Source of the DNA: UBA2185 sp964564625
Lineage (GTDB): Bacteria; Desulfobacterota; Syntrophia; Syntrophales; UBA2185
Assembly (NCBI GenBank): GCA_964564625.1
Contig: CAZMBE010000004.1
Coordinates: 62,001-126,000, forward strand
Length of the DNA: 64,000 nt
Direction of reading: 5' to 3'
The notes below the pieces were generated by a model. The model did not search any database, was not told the DNA's origin, and saw only the letters and a list, made by a program, of their open reading frames with translations. The position numbers were made by a program, and so were the translations under genes. Shown here piece by piece: positions 41,381-50,474 of the stretch (within the stretch, counting starts at the first letter, position 1; the number at the start of each line of letters is the position of its first letter).

Positions 41381-42403
41381 ATGAAATGGCATACAAGCAA
41401 ATATAACAAAATGAAAATCCTTGTTGTCTCTATTGCGGTTGTTTTTTTTCTTCTCTCTTTCATAACAATATACTATGCCATAAACCCTGTAGATAATAAA
41501 AATCACGTCGCAACGGTCACGATACCGAAGGGTACCAGTTTTCTCCGATCAGTGAACATTCTTGAAGAAGCAGGGTTAATAAAGTACAAGTACCTATTTT
41601 ATCCATTGGCAATTTTCAAAAACGCTCAATGCCATATTAAGGCGGGTGAATATGAACTGGCAACCTCTATGTCACCGATGGAAATCATTGATAAATTAGT
41701 CATGGGTGACATTATTTTTTATCCGGTTACCATTCCTGAGGACTTCACAGTACATGAAATCGCCTCCCGGTTGGCCTCTTTAAATCTGGTAGAGGAAGAG
41801 GTGTTTCTTTCCCTCTCTTCAGACGTCAATTTTTTAGCCTCTTTAGGTATACAAGGCGGTCGTGCAGAAGGATATCTGTATCCGGATACATATTTCCTGG
41901 ATAAATCGATGAGCGCAAAGGATATTATGAAGATTATGGTAAATCAATTCTGGAAAATATTTACCCCGGAAATGCAAAAAAGGACAGCTGAATTGGGTAT
42001 GACAATACCCCAGATTTTAACACTCGCATCCTTAATCGGAAAAGAATCGGGAAATAAAGATGAAAAGCCTTTCGTTTCAGCGGTCTTTCACAACCGATTA
42101 AAAAAAAGAATGAAGTTGCAATGCGATCCTACCGCTGTCTACGATCTAAAATATTTCACCGGAACCATAACAAAAAAACATCTGATGAGAAACACACCTT
42201 ATAACACATACCGTATCGATGGACTGCCTCCCGGCCCCATCGCCAACCCGGCCATCGATTCATTACAGGCGGCCCTCTATCCTGCCCATGTAAATTATCT
42301 ATATTTTGTATCCAATAATGATGGTTCCCACCAGTTTTCATCCAATCTTTCCTCTCATAACAACGCGGTCTTAAAATATCAAATTAAAAGAAAAAAAGAG
42401 TAA
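41381..42403 (+). CDS. mltG: Endolytic murein transglycosylase MltG
   Basis: MltG cuts nascent glycan strands at the inner membrane and may terminate their elongation. The 340-residue product has one N-terminal membrane segment (about 13-33), a LysM-like region (VATVTIPKGTSF) and the catalytic domain with the active-site glutamate in LIGKESGNKDEKPFVSAVFHNRL and the motif YNTYRIDGLPPGPIANP. It lies just upstream of the dcw promoter. Confidence 0.93.
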   Translation: MKWHTSKYNKMKILVVSIAVVFFLLSFITIYYAINPVDNKNHVATVTIPKGTSFLRSVNILEEAGLIKYKYLFYPLAIFKNAQCHIKAGEYELATSMSPMEIIDKLVMGDIIFYPVTIPEDFTVHEIASRLASLNLVEEEVFLSLSSDVNFLASLGIQGGRAEGYLYPDTYFLDKSMSAKDIMKIMVNQFWKIFTPEMQKRTAELGMTIPQILTLASLIGKESGNKDEKPFVSAVFHNRLKKRMKLQCDPTAVYDLKYFTGTITKKHLMRNTPYNTYRIDGLPPGPIANPAIDSLQAALYPAHVNYLYFVSNNDGSHQFSSNLSSHNNAVLKYQIKRKKE

Positions 42404-42411
42404 TTTTTTTC

Positions 42412-42440
42412 TTGACAAACACATTTCCCCTCCTTATAGT
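42412..42440 (+). promoter_or_regulatory. Sigma-70 promoter of the dcw cluster (Pmra)
   Basis: TTGACA (42412-42417) and TATAGT (42435-42440) are separated by 17 bases, an almost ideal site. Transcription would start near 42447, at the first of the MraZ boxes. Confidence 0.8.
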
Positions 42441-42447
42441 TGACCCA

Positions 42448-42471
42448 GTGGAGCAAAGTGGTTTGTTGTGG
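42448..42471 (+). promoter_or_regulatory. MraZ operator (three GTGG boxes)
   Basis: GTGG occurs at 42448-42451, 42458-42461 and 42468-42471, that is three direct repeats at exactly 10-bp spacing. MraZ is known to bind tandem short G-rich boxes at this spacing upstream of its own gene. The boxes overlap the start of transcription and the last one overlaps the ribosome binding site, consistent with autorepression. Confidence 0.75.
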
Positions 42472-42482
42472 AGGGAAATCCC

Positions 42483-42929
42483 GTGTCCGTATTCAGAGGT
42501 CAGTACTATCATTCCATTGATGACAAAGGCCGGATCATCTTTCCGGCAAGGTTGCGGGAAGTATTCGCCGAGAAATACGACAACAGACTGGTTATTACAA
42601 ACTGGGATAGTTACCTGATGGTCTTTCCCTATGATGAATGGCTGATCCTCGAGGAGAAGGTAAGTCATCAGTCTCTCCTGCGCAGGGAAGTCAGAGCTTT
42701 TCAACGTTTTTTCATTTCTCCCTCCGTAGACTGCTCCTTCGATAACCAGGGCCGGGTTCTCATTCCACCTAACCTGAGAGAGTATGCAGCACTGGAGAAA
42801 GACATCGTTCTGGCGGGGATGATTAAAGTCATAGAGATATGGAGTAAAGAACGCTTTGATGAAGAGATGAAGAAAACAGCAGGCGACATAGACGGCTTCA
42901 GCAAATATATGGCGGATCTGGGAATATAG
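42483..42929 (+). CDS. mraZ: Transcriptional regulator MraZ
   Basis: MraZ is the AbrB-fold ring-shaped regulator of the division and cell-wall cluster. The product of 148 residues has both SpoVT/AbrB-like repeats: FRGQYYHSIDDKGRIIFPARLRE and FDNQGRVLIPPNLREYA. The GTG at 42483 is chosen because GGAGGG lies seven bases upstream and the length fits the family; the frame also has a GTG at 42468. It is the first gene behind the promoter and boxes. Confidence 0.93.
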   Translation: MSVFRGQYYHSIDDKGRIIFPARLREVFAEKYDNRLVITNWDSYLMVFPYDEWLILEEKVSHQSLLRREVRAFQRFFISPSVDCSFDNQGRVLIPPNLREYAALEKDIVLAGMIKVIEIWSKERFDEEMKKTAGDIDGFSKYMADLGI

Positions 42930-42943
42930 CAAAGGCTAATGGC

Positions 42944-43879
42944 ATGCATCCCTACCATATACCCGTCATGCAGAGAGAGGTTATTGAGTCTCTACGCTGC
43001 CGGCCCGGAGGCATTTATGTGGATGGAACCGTCGGGGGTGGAGGACATGCCTGCGAGATTCTTCGCATAACCGCTCCTGACGGCGTCTTGATTGGTATCG
43101 ACGTCGATGATGATGCACTCCGAGCGTCGGAAGAACTATTAAAGCCCTTTGGTAACAGGAAGATACTGGTCAAGGGTAATTTTGCAGACATCCATATAAT
43201 ATTAGATAATTTGAACATTAAGGAGGTTGACGGCATCCTCCTTGATTTGGGAGTTTCTTCTCATCAACTTACAACAGCGGACAGGGGTTTCAGCTTCTCT
43301 TTAGATGCTGCCTTGGACATGCGGATGGACCAGAGCCATGGTCCCTGTGCGTACGACATTGTTAACACGTTTCCGGAAAAAGATCTGGAGAGGATCATTC
43401 GAGATTACGGTGAAGAGATAATGGCAGACAGGATTGTGAAGATGATCTCAGCACGAAGAAAAGCATCCCCCATTACAACAACGGCTGAACTTGCCGCTGT
43501 TGTTGTCAAGGCATTGCCTTCCCGTTTCAGGTCTCAAAAAATTCACCCCGCGACAAGAACTTTCCAGGCAATCAGAATTTATGTCAATAATGAATTATTA
43601 AACCTCTATGAGGCGATAAACCGCGGCGTTGATATGCTCAAACCATCGGGACGCCTATCCATCATATCGTTTCATTCACTGGAAGACCGGATTGTAAAAA
43701 ACAACTTTCGTTCATGGCAAAAGGGGTGCCTTTGCCCCACAAATTTTCCCATGTGCATATGTCAGAGAAAAGCCAAGCTTAAAATAGTGACTAAAAGGCC
43801 TGTAATCCCTCAGACCTCAGAAATAGAAGCCAATCCGAGAGCGAGGAGCGCCAAACTAAGAACGGCCGAAAGGATTTGA
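42944..43879 (+). CDS. rsmH: 16S rRNA m4C1402 methyltransferase RsmH (MraW)
   Basis: RsmH methylates N4 of C1402 in 16S rRNA with S-adenosylmethionine. The 311-residue product starts HIPVMQREVIESL and has the SAM-binding motif VDGTVGGGGHACEIL, LDLGVSSHQLTTADRGFSF and FHSLEDRIVKNNF, all conserved in the family. It follows mraZ in the standard dcw order. Confidence 0.96.
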   Translation: MHPYHIPVMQREVIESLRCRPGGIYVDGTVGGGGHACEILRITAPDGVLIGIDVDDDALRASEELLKPFGNRKILVKGNFADIHIILDNLNIKEVDGILLDLGVSSHQLTTADRGFSFSLDAALDMRMDQSHGPCAYDIVNTFPEKDLERIIRDYGEEIMADRIVKMISARRKASPITTTAELAAVVVKALPSRFRSQKIHPATRTFQAIRIYVNNELLNLYEAINRGVDMLKPSGRLSIISFHSLEDRIVKNNFRSWQKGCLCPTNFPMCICQRKAKLKIVTKRPVIPQTSEIEANPRARSAKLRTAERI

Positions 43880-43882
43880 TAC

Positions 43883-44230
43883 ATGCAGTCAGGAGAAGTC
43901 ATCCACGGAAATGCACGTGTTGAAGAGAAGGTATCCGCCGACTTAAAATATTCTCCATTTATCATTGTTACTTTAGTTCTTATGGCAGTCGCTCTCGTGT
44001 ACGTGTGGTCTCATATCCGCATGACAGAGCTGGAATACATGGTTGCTGAGGAAATGAGCATAAAAGAAGCTCTTTTAGAAGAGCAGAGAAAATTAAAAGT
44101 TGAAATCGCGACTTTGAAATCACCTCAACGAATTGAGGCAATTGCGAAAGACAAATTACACATGTCGTATCCAGAAAGAGACCAAATTATAATCCTTACC
44201 ACTGAGGATTATGCGGCAAAAAGTAATTAA
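43883..44230 (+). CDS. ftsL: Cell division protein FtsL
   Basis: FtsL is a small bitopic divisome protein that with FtsB and FtsQ activates FtsWI. The 115-residue product has one membrane segment (about 28-48) followed by a leucine-zipper-like coiled coil (TELEYMVAEEMSIKEALLEE ... ) and the conserved IEAIAKDKLHM. Identification rests on this pattern and on its place between rsmH and ftsI, three bases after rsmH. Confidence 0.88.
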   Translation: MQSGEVIHGNARVEEKVSADLKYSPFIIVTLVLMAVALVYVWSHIRMTELEYMVAEEMSIKEALLEEQRKLKVEIATLKSPQRIEAIAKDKLHMSYPERDQIIILTTEDYAAKSN

Positions 44231-44260
44231 CCGGGTTGTACATAATCAGAGAATAGTGCC

Positions 44261-46255
44261 ATGACCGGCGAACCTAAAAAGTGGTTAAAATTCAGAATTG
44301 CTACACTGCTGATATTTTTTTTAGTGCTTTTTATTGCCCTTATATCAAGGGCGTTCCAGATTCAGGTACTTTCCGGAAAAATGTTGAAAACTCTCGCTGA
44401 AAAACAACACATAAAGACACTGCAGATTGAACCGGAAAGAGGCATCATATTTGATCGTAATGGTGAAAAACTCGCCGCGAGCGTCATGGCACACTCCGTC
44501 TATGCCGATCCATCAAAAATAAGTAACCCCATGGAAGTCGCTAACAAAGTCGCTCCGATTCTGAACATTGACAGGAACACGGTCGTGAGAAAAGTTTCAG
44601 GATCAAAATACTTCTGCTGGTTAGCGAGGAAAATACCCCCTGAGCAGGCGAGCAAAATCGAAGCTTTGAATATGGACAGTGTCTTTTTGATCAAAGAACC
44701 AAAGCGCTTCTATCCGAACGGGGAACTGGCGGGCCGTCTTCTGGGATTTGTAGGGTTAGACTATACAGGATTAGAGGGGCTGGAACTTAAATATGACAAC
44801 TACCTCAAAGCAACACCGGAAAAATTGACCTGGGCACGGGATGCCAGAGGTAGCCGATTGTACCCACGGGTTGAAAAAGCCGTCACGCAACAGGAGGAGG
44901 GATATAATCTCATTTTAACAATCGACAGCCGCATCCAGCATATCGTGGAATCAAATTTAACGGAAGCCGTAAAGGCCAAAGGTGCAAAAGGCGGTTTTGT
45001 GATTGTCATGGACCCCAAAACCGGTGAAATCCTTGCTCTGGCGGATCAGCCAGGATTTGATCCAAACAAATTTTCCAGTTACAATATTGGCAAAGGAAAG
45101 AACAAGGCAATTACGGACTGTTTCGATCCTGGTTCAACATTTAAACCTTTTCTCGCCGCGGCGGCACTTGAAGAAGGTATCGTGAAGGAAACCGACAGGT
45201 TTTATTGTGAAGACGGAACGTACAGAGTGTCCGACAGGGTATTTCACGAGGCCAACAGGAAAAAGTACGGTACTCTTACGTTCCATGACATTCTGAAATA
45301 TTCGAGCAATATTGGATGCATCAAGGTTTCCGAAAGGCTTAAAAAAGAAAAATTCTATCACTATATTACACAATTCGGATTTGGCTCAAAAACAGGAATC
45401 GATCTTCCCGGTGAAGTCAGTGGGCTTTTGAGGGCACCGCAAAACTGGACAAGGGTTGACGCATCGACAATTGCCTTCGGTCAGGGTGTATCCGTTACGG
45501 CTATTCAGTTAATTACCGCCCTCTCCGCCATAGCAAATAACGGTCTGCTCATGAAGCCTCACATAGTACGTGCAGTAGTTGACAAACAAGGAAGAATAAT
45601 AAAAAAATTTGAAACCACTCCTGTAAGGCAAGTCATATCTCCGAAGACAGCAAAAAGGCTCACTGCCATGCTGAAGGACGTGGTGGGAGATGATGATGGA
45701 ACGGGTAAAAAAGCGCAGATTGTCAATGTTGACGTAGCCGGGAAAACAGGAACATCTCAAAAGTTTGATTTTGCGAGAAAGGCGTATTCTTCTGAAAAAG
45801 TCCGTACCTCCTTTATGGGATTCTTCCCTGCCGAGAATCCTGAAATTGCAATTCTTGTTACACTAGATGAACCGCAGAGGGATAAATGGGGCGGTGTTGC
45901 GGCAGCACCCGTATTTAAAAATATCGGTGAACAGATCTTGACATGTTTCAAAACTGATATTAAAGAGAACCCTTTTCTCGTTCCGGAAGAGGAAAAAAAG
46001 GAAAGTGTGAAATTAAAGCTCGTATCGGCACCCCAAATAATAAGCACTCAGGTTGATACGGAAAAAGGCGCGGATGAGCCTTTCATGCCGGATTTCAGGG
46101 GAATGACCATAAAAGACGCGCTGAAGAAAGCACGGGAAAAAGGTATTGACATTAAAGTAACGGGAAGCGGCTGGGCTGTAAGCCAGGTGCCAAAAGCCGG
46201 TGTTTCAATTCATCGCCATCGGTCTTGTGCTGTCTCTTTCAGCGCAGGTCATTGA
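44261..46255 (+). CDS. ftsI: Septal peptidoglycan transpeptidase FtsI (PBP3) with PASTA domain
   Basis: FtsI cross-links septal peptidoglycan. The 664-residue product has one membrane segment (about 14-34), a dimerisation domain (RGIIFDRNGEKLA) and the transpeptidase domain with the catalytic SxxK in DPGSTFKPFLA, the SSN motif in YSSNIG and KTGTS. A C-terminal PASTA domain (about 610-660; MPDFRGMTIKDALKKAREKG) is present, as in Spo-type and many deltaproteobacterial PBPs but not in E. coli FtsI. Confidence 0.94.
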   Translation: MTGEPKKWLKFRIATLLIFFLVLFIALISRAFQIQVLSGKMLKTLAEKQHIKTLQIEPERGIIFDRNGEKLAASVMAHSVYADPSKISNPMEVANKVAPILNIDRNTVVRKVSGSKYFCWLARKIPPEQASKIEALNMDSVFLIKEPKRFYPNGELAGRLLGFVGLDYTGLEGLELKYDNYLKATPEKLTWARDARGSRLYPRVEKAVTQQEEGYNLILTIDSRIQHIVESNLTEAVKAKGAKGGFVIVMDPKTGEILALADQPGFDPNKFSSYNIGKGKNKAITDCFDPGSTFKPFLAAAALEEGIVKETDRFYCEDGTYRVSDRVFHEANRKKYGTLTFHDILKYSSNIGCIKVSERLKKEKFYHYITQFGFGSKTGIDLPGEVSGLLRAPQNWTRVDASTIAFGQGVSVTAIQLITALSAIANNGLLMKPHIVRAVVDKQGRIIKKFETTPVRQVISPKTAKRLTAMLKDVVGDDDGTGKKAQIVNVDVAGKTGTSQKFDFARKAYSSEKVRTSFMGFFPAENPEIAILVTLDEPQRDKWGGVAAAPVFKNIGEQILTCFKTDIKENPFLVPEEEKKESVKLKLVSAPQIISTQVDTEKGADEPFMPDFRGMTIKDALKKAREKGIDIKVTGSGWAVSQVPKAGVSIHRHRSCAVSFSAGH

Positions 46256-46264
46256 GGAACCAAT

Positions 46265-47806
46265 GTGCAAATACGGGCTGTGATAAAGGACATTGAAACC
46301 TTTCAGATCTCCGGAAACATGGAGGGAGACGTCTCAGCCATCTGTTATAATTCAAAAAACTGTGAGAAAAACAGTCTGTTTGTGGCCGTTCGCGGATTAA
46401 AGTTCGACGGTCATTGTTATATCCCGGAAGCAATTGCCAGGGGCGCGAAATTCATTATCCATGAAAATGACTACACTCCCCCCCATGGAGTTGTATCTAT
46501 AAGGGTTCCCGATAGCCGGAGAATACTTGGTCTCCTCGGCAAAAATTTTTATAGTGACCCTTCTTCCCATCTTTGTCTCATAGGGGTCACGGGAACAAAC
46601 GGAAAGACAACGGTAACCTACCTGCTGGAGTCCATTCTTAAAGAGGCCAGATTCCGCGTCGGGGTACTGGGAACAGTCAACTACCGGTTTAATGGCAAGG
46701 TTCTGCCCGCCCCAAATACGACGCCAGAGTCATATGAGTTGCAAAAAATATTAAGAGAAATGGTCGATCAGGGTATTACCCATGTAGTTATGGAAGTGTC
46801 TTCACATGCAGTTGACTTAAGAAGGGTCGATGATTGTTCCTTTGACGTGGGAGTTTTCACAAACTTCTCACAGGATCATCTCGATTACCATAAGACTTTG
46901 GAAAATTATTTTCAGGCGAAGAAACGCTTCTTTGACGAAATACTTCCCTCCGGTAAAAATGCGTATGGACACGCAATGATCATCAACGGAGATGACCCCT
47001 GGGGGCAGAGACTCTTGAAAGAAGCCGCAGCAGATGCGCCGTTAGTGACATTCGGCATTGAAAGCGCATGTGATATTGCCGTTGATCGTTATACACTCAC
47101 TGTCGAGGGGATAAAGGCTGATGTAACGACGAAAGAACGGTCCTTTGCCCTATCCTCTCCCCTGATTGGAAAATTTAACCTGTATAATATACTGGCAGCT
47201 GTTGCCGCATCTCGCGCTCTCAATACTCCGGATGAATTCATTCAAGCGGGTGTTGAGAATTTACACAATATACCAGGGCGTCTGGAAAAAATAAGCATTC
47301 CCGGGAAACCTGACGTTTTCGTCGATTACGCACACACAGAAGACGCGCTTCTCAGGGTATTGCAGAACTTATCTACCTTCAAAAAGGAAAAAATCATCAC
47401 CGTGTTTGGATGCGGCGGTGACAGGGATCGCGGGAAAAGACCCCTCATGGGGAATGCGGCGACAACATGGAGTGACTTGACAATTCTAACTTCAGACAAC
47501 CCCAGAACAGAAGACCCGCTCTCTATAATCAGTCAAATAGAAGCAGGGATTTGCAAAAGTTCGGTGAAAAAGTTTTCTCCCGGAGAGATCGGTAACGATA
47601 TGAATGAGAAAGGGTATGTTGTAATACCCGATCGGAGAAAAGCCATCGAAAGGGCTGTTTGTCTCGCCGGCGCATCTGACATCGTACTTATTGCCGGGAA
47701 AGGACATGAAAATTACCAGATAATCGGAAGCGAGCTGTTCCCTTTTGACGATAGACAGGTCGCGAAAGAAGCCTTGATTAATAAAGAGTGCAGGGAAACG
47801 CGTTGA
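46265..47806 (+). CDS. murE: UDP-MurNAc-tripeptide synthetase MurE
   Basis: MurE adds the third amino acid to UDP-MurNAc-L-Ala-D-Glu. The 513-residue product has the ATP-binding loop GVTGTNGKTTVTYLLES, the Mur ligase motifs and the substrate-selecting DNPR (in TSDNPRTEDPLSI), which points to meso-diaminopimelate as substrate. The start is a GTG at 46265 with GAGGAA six bases upstream. The stop overlaps murF. Confidence 0.96.
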   Translation: MQIRAVIKDIETFQISGNMEGDVSAICYNSKNCEKNSLFVAVRGLKFDGHCYIPEAIARGAKFIIHENDYTPPHGVVSIRVPDSRRILGLLGKNFYSDPSSHLCLIGVTGTNGKTTVTYLLESILKEARFRVGVLGTVNYRFNGKVLPAPNTTPESYELQKILREMVDQGITHVVMEVSSHAVDLRRVDDCSFDVGVFTNFSQDHLDYHKTLENYFQAKKRFFDEILPSGKNAYGHAMIINGDDPWGQRLLKEAAADAPLVTFGIESACDIAVDRYTLTVEGIKADVTTKERSFALSSPLIGKFNLYNILAAVAASRALNTPDEFIQAGVENLHNIPGRLEKISIPGKPDVFVDYAHTEDALLRVLQNLSTFKKEKIITVFGCGGDRDRGKRPLMGNAATTWSDLTILTSDNPRTEDPLSIISQIEAGICKSSVKKFSPGEIGNDMNEKGYVVIPDRRKAIERAVCLAGASDIVLIAGKGHENYQIIGSELFPFDDRQVAKEALINKECRETR

Positions 47807-49257
47807 GGGAAGAAACGACATTACCCGTTTTCTCCGGGATTGATATTTTACATGCCACAGGGGGAACGAGAATCTCCGGGAACATGGAGGATTTATTCGA
47901 AGGCATCTCTACAGATTCCCGTCAGATAGTCAAGGGGAACCTCTTTATACCCTTGAAAGGGGAGAAATTTGACGGTCACGATTTTATTGCCGATGCATTG
48001 AGAGCCGGTGCTGTCGGTTTCCTGATCCAACAGGGCTCGGAAAATAAGCTGCAACAGCCGAATGAGGAAACAATTATCATCAGTGTCGGGAACACCTTAA
48101 CGGCGCTTGGAGATATAGCCCATTTCTGGCGGAAGAAATGTAAGGCGAAAGTTGTGGCCATCACGGGAAGTACCGGAAAAACGACTACGAAGGAAATGAT
48201 CGCGACCATTGCCGGACTGACCAAAAAGGTAATCAAAGCCAGGGGGAATTATAATAACCTGATCGGCCTTCCGCTATCCATCCTCCAGATAGAGGATGGA
48301 CATGAAATTGCTGTTATGGAGATGGGTACGAATACGCCAGGAGAAATTGGCAGGCTTACCCTCATCGCCGAACCGGACATCGGGTTGATTACCAACATCG
48401 GTGCCGCTCACATGGAAGGTCTAAAAACCCTTGATGCTGTACGGCAGGAAAAATGCGACCTTTTCCGCCATATGTCACAAACCGGGGTTGCTGTTATTAA
48501 CCTGGACGATAAAAAATTACTGATTTCGGAAAAGGAGTGGAGGGGGCAACGGGTAACCTTCGGCTTCAGCGAAAATGCCGACGTTTCGGCAGATGCCATC
48601 AAAACAAAGGGAAAACGAGAGACAATTTTTACCATTAAAATAGGTACATTCAGACAGGAAATTACTTTGTCCACGGTTGGGAAACATAACATTTATAATG
48701 CCCTCGCTGCCGCTGCATCATCTTGCGCACTGGGCCTTGAATGCCCGACGATCTGTCAGGGATTAATGGCATTTCAGCCCATCTCCGGACGCATGGAGAT
48801 CCATGAGCTGAACAATGGAGCATTCATCATCAATGATACGTACAATGCCAACCCTGTGTCGTTTCATGCCGCTCTTGAAACCTTGAGAGACTTAAAGGGA
48901 AATTGCCGCAGCATGGTAATCATGGGGGACATGCTTGAGCTTGGAGATCGGGCAGAGGAAATGCATGAAGGTATCGGGAGTCTTATGGCAGACACTGAGG
49001 TGGGCACCATATTCCTCAGAGGAAGGCTCTCCCCGGCGACGGCAGCGGGGGCGTTAAAAAGAAATATGTCGGGGGATCAAATAGTTTTTTTTGAAACACC
49101 TGATGAAATCATACCCCACCTCTTGTCTACTGTAAAGAAGGGTGACTGGATCCTTATCAAGGGATCAAGACAAACAAAAATGGAAGACATGGTGCGGAAA
49201 ATAATGGAAGTGTTCGGCCCGGGTGAAGGCCAGAGAAAGTACGGAAAGGCATTGTAA
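47803..49257 (+). CDS. murF: UDP-MurNAc-tripeptide:D-Ala-D-Ala ligase MurF
   Basis: MurF adds D-Ala-D-Ala to complete the pentapeptide precursor. The product of about 484 residues has the ATP loop GSTGKTTTKEMIA, ARGNYNNLIGLPLS and the family motif NDTYNANPVSFHAALE. A TTG at 47803 overlapping the murE stop (TTGA) with AGGG upstream is the preferred start; a GTG at 47788 is the alternative. It is followed without a gap by mraY. Confidence 0.94.
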   Translation: MREETTLPVFSGIDILHATGGTRISGNMEDLFEGISTDSRQIVKGNLFIPLKGEKFDGHDFIADALRAGAVGFLIQQGSENKLQQPNEETIIISVGNTLTALGDIAHFWRKKCKAKVVAITGSTGKTTTKEMIATIAGLTKKVIKARGNYNNLIGLPLSILQIEDGHEIAVMEMGTNTPGEIGRLTLIAEPDIGLITNIGAAHMEGLKTLDAVRQEKCDLFRHMSQTGVAVINLDDKKLLISEKEWRGQRVTFGFSENADVSADAIKTKGKRETIFTIKIGTFRQEITLSTVGKHNIYNALAAAASSCALGLECPTICQGLMAFQPISGRMEIHELNNGAFIINDTYNANPVSFHAALETLRDLKGNCRSMVIMGDMLELGDRAEEMHEGIGSLMADTEVGTIFLRGRLSPATAAGALKRNMSGDQIVFFETPDEIIPHLLSTVKKGDWILIKGSRQTKMEDMVRKIMEVFGPGEGQRKYGKAL

Positions 49258-50337
49258 ATGATTTATCACCTTTTATACCCGCTTCATACAACATTTTCTT
49301 CTTTTAATGTCTTCCGCTATATTACGTTTCGGACTATCTACGCTGCGGTTACCGCCCTGGTAATCTGTTTTGTCATCGGCCCATGGTTGATCAGGAAACT
49401 TCAATCCCTCCAAATCGGCCAGAGTATCAGGGATGACGGTCCCGACAGCCATCTTACAAAAAGGGGGACTCCGACTATGGGAGGTGTCCTCATTATTTTC
49501 GCCGTCGTCGTCTCCACCCTTCTCTGGGCCAACTTAACCGTCGATTATGTATGGATAGTAATTATGGTCATCGTCGGCTTTGGGCTTATAGGATTCACAG
49601 ATGATTACAGGAAACTTACCAGCCAGAGCAGCCGGGGTATTTCGGGAAAAGTCAGGCTGCTCGGAGAAATCGCTATAGCCCTCTTTGTCAGCATAATCCT
49701 TTATATCAAACCGGATTTTACCTCAAATGTAACGATCCCGTTCTTTAAAACAGTGCTCCCCGATCTGGGATGGGGATATATCATACTTTCCACATTTATC
49801 ATTGTCGGCGCAGCCAATGCAGTGAACCTGACAGACGGGCTTGACGGCCTTGCCATCGGTCCGGCAATAACGTGCTTCATGACATACCTCCTCTTTGCTT
49901 ATTTTGCCGGCAACATAAAAATAGCCAATTACCTGCAGATCCCCTATGTTGCAGGAACAGGAGAGCTTGCCATAATCTGCGGCGCCACAGTGGGGGCGGG
50001 TCTCGGGTTCCTTTGGTATAACACCTACCCCGCCCAGGTTTTTATGGGAGACGTAGGCTCTCTTTCCTTAGGGGGTGCCCTCGGTACTTTAGCCATCGTT
50101 ACGAAACAGGAGATACTTTTAGCCATTGTGGGCGGCATCTTCGTCGTGGAGACTTTTTCGGTCATTTTTCAGGTGGGCTGGTTCAAGATGTCCAACGGTA
50201 AACGCATCTTCAGAATGGCGCCTATTCATCATCATTTTGAACTAAAGGGATGGGCGGAACCAAAAGTTATTGTCCGGTTTTGGATAATTTCCATACTGCT
50301 TGCCTTAGTGGCGATCAGTACCTTGAAATTGAGGTAA
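49258..50337 (+). CDS. mraY: Phospho-MurNAc-pentapeptide translocase MraY
   Basis: MraY moves phospho-MurNAc-pentapeptide onto undecaprenyl phosphate, forming lipid I. The 359-residue product has ten membrane segments and the active-site motifs GFTDDYRKL, NLTDGLDGLAIGP and APIHHHFELKGW. The first ATG follows the murF stop directly. A 137-base gap separates it from murD. Confidence 0.97.
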   Translation: MIYHLLYPLHTTFSSFNVFRYITFRTIYAAVTALVICFVIGPWLIRKLQSLQIGQSIRDDGPDSHLTKRGTPTMGGVLIIFAVVVSTLLWANLTVDYVWIVIMVIVGFGLIGFTDDYRKLTSQSSRGISGKVRLLGEIAIALFVSIILYIKPDFTSNVTIPFFKTVLPDLGWGYIILSTFIIVGAANAVNLTDGLDGLAIGPAITCFMTYLLFAYFAGNIKIANYLQIPYVAGTGELAIICGATVGAGLGFLWYNTYPAQVFMGDVGSLSLGGALGTLAIVTKQEILLAIVGGIFVVETFSVIFQVGWFKMSNGKRIFRMAPIHHHFELKGWAEPKVIVRFWIISILLALVAISTLKLR

Positions 50338-50474
50338 AATAATCTGTTTCACAGCCGGAACAGCCATCGGCATTTTCAGTATTCAATACCGCGATGATTT
50401 GAATGAAATTTTAGAAAAGATCTCGATCCCTTGAACCGGTTTTGTAATTTTACAGGAGATAAAAAAATAACTGT

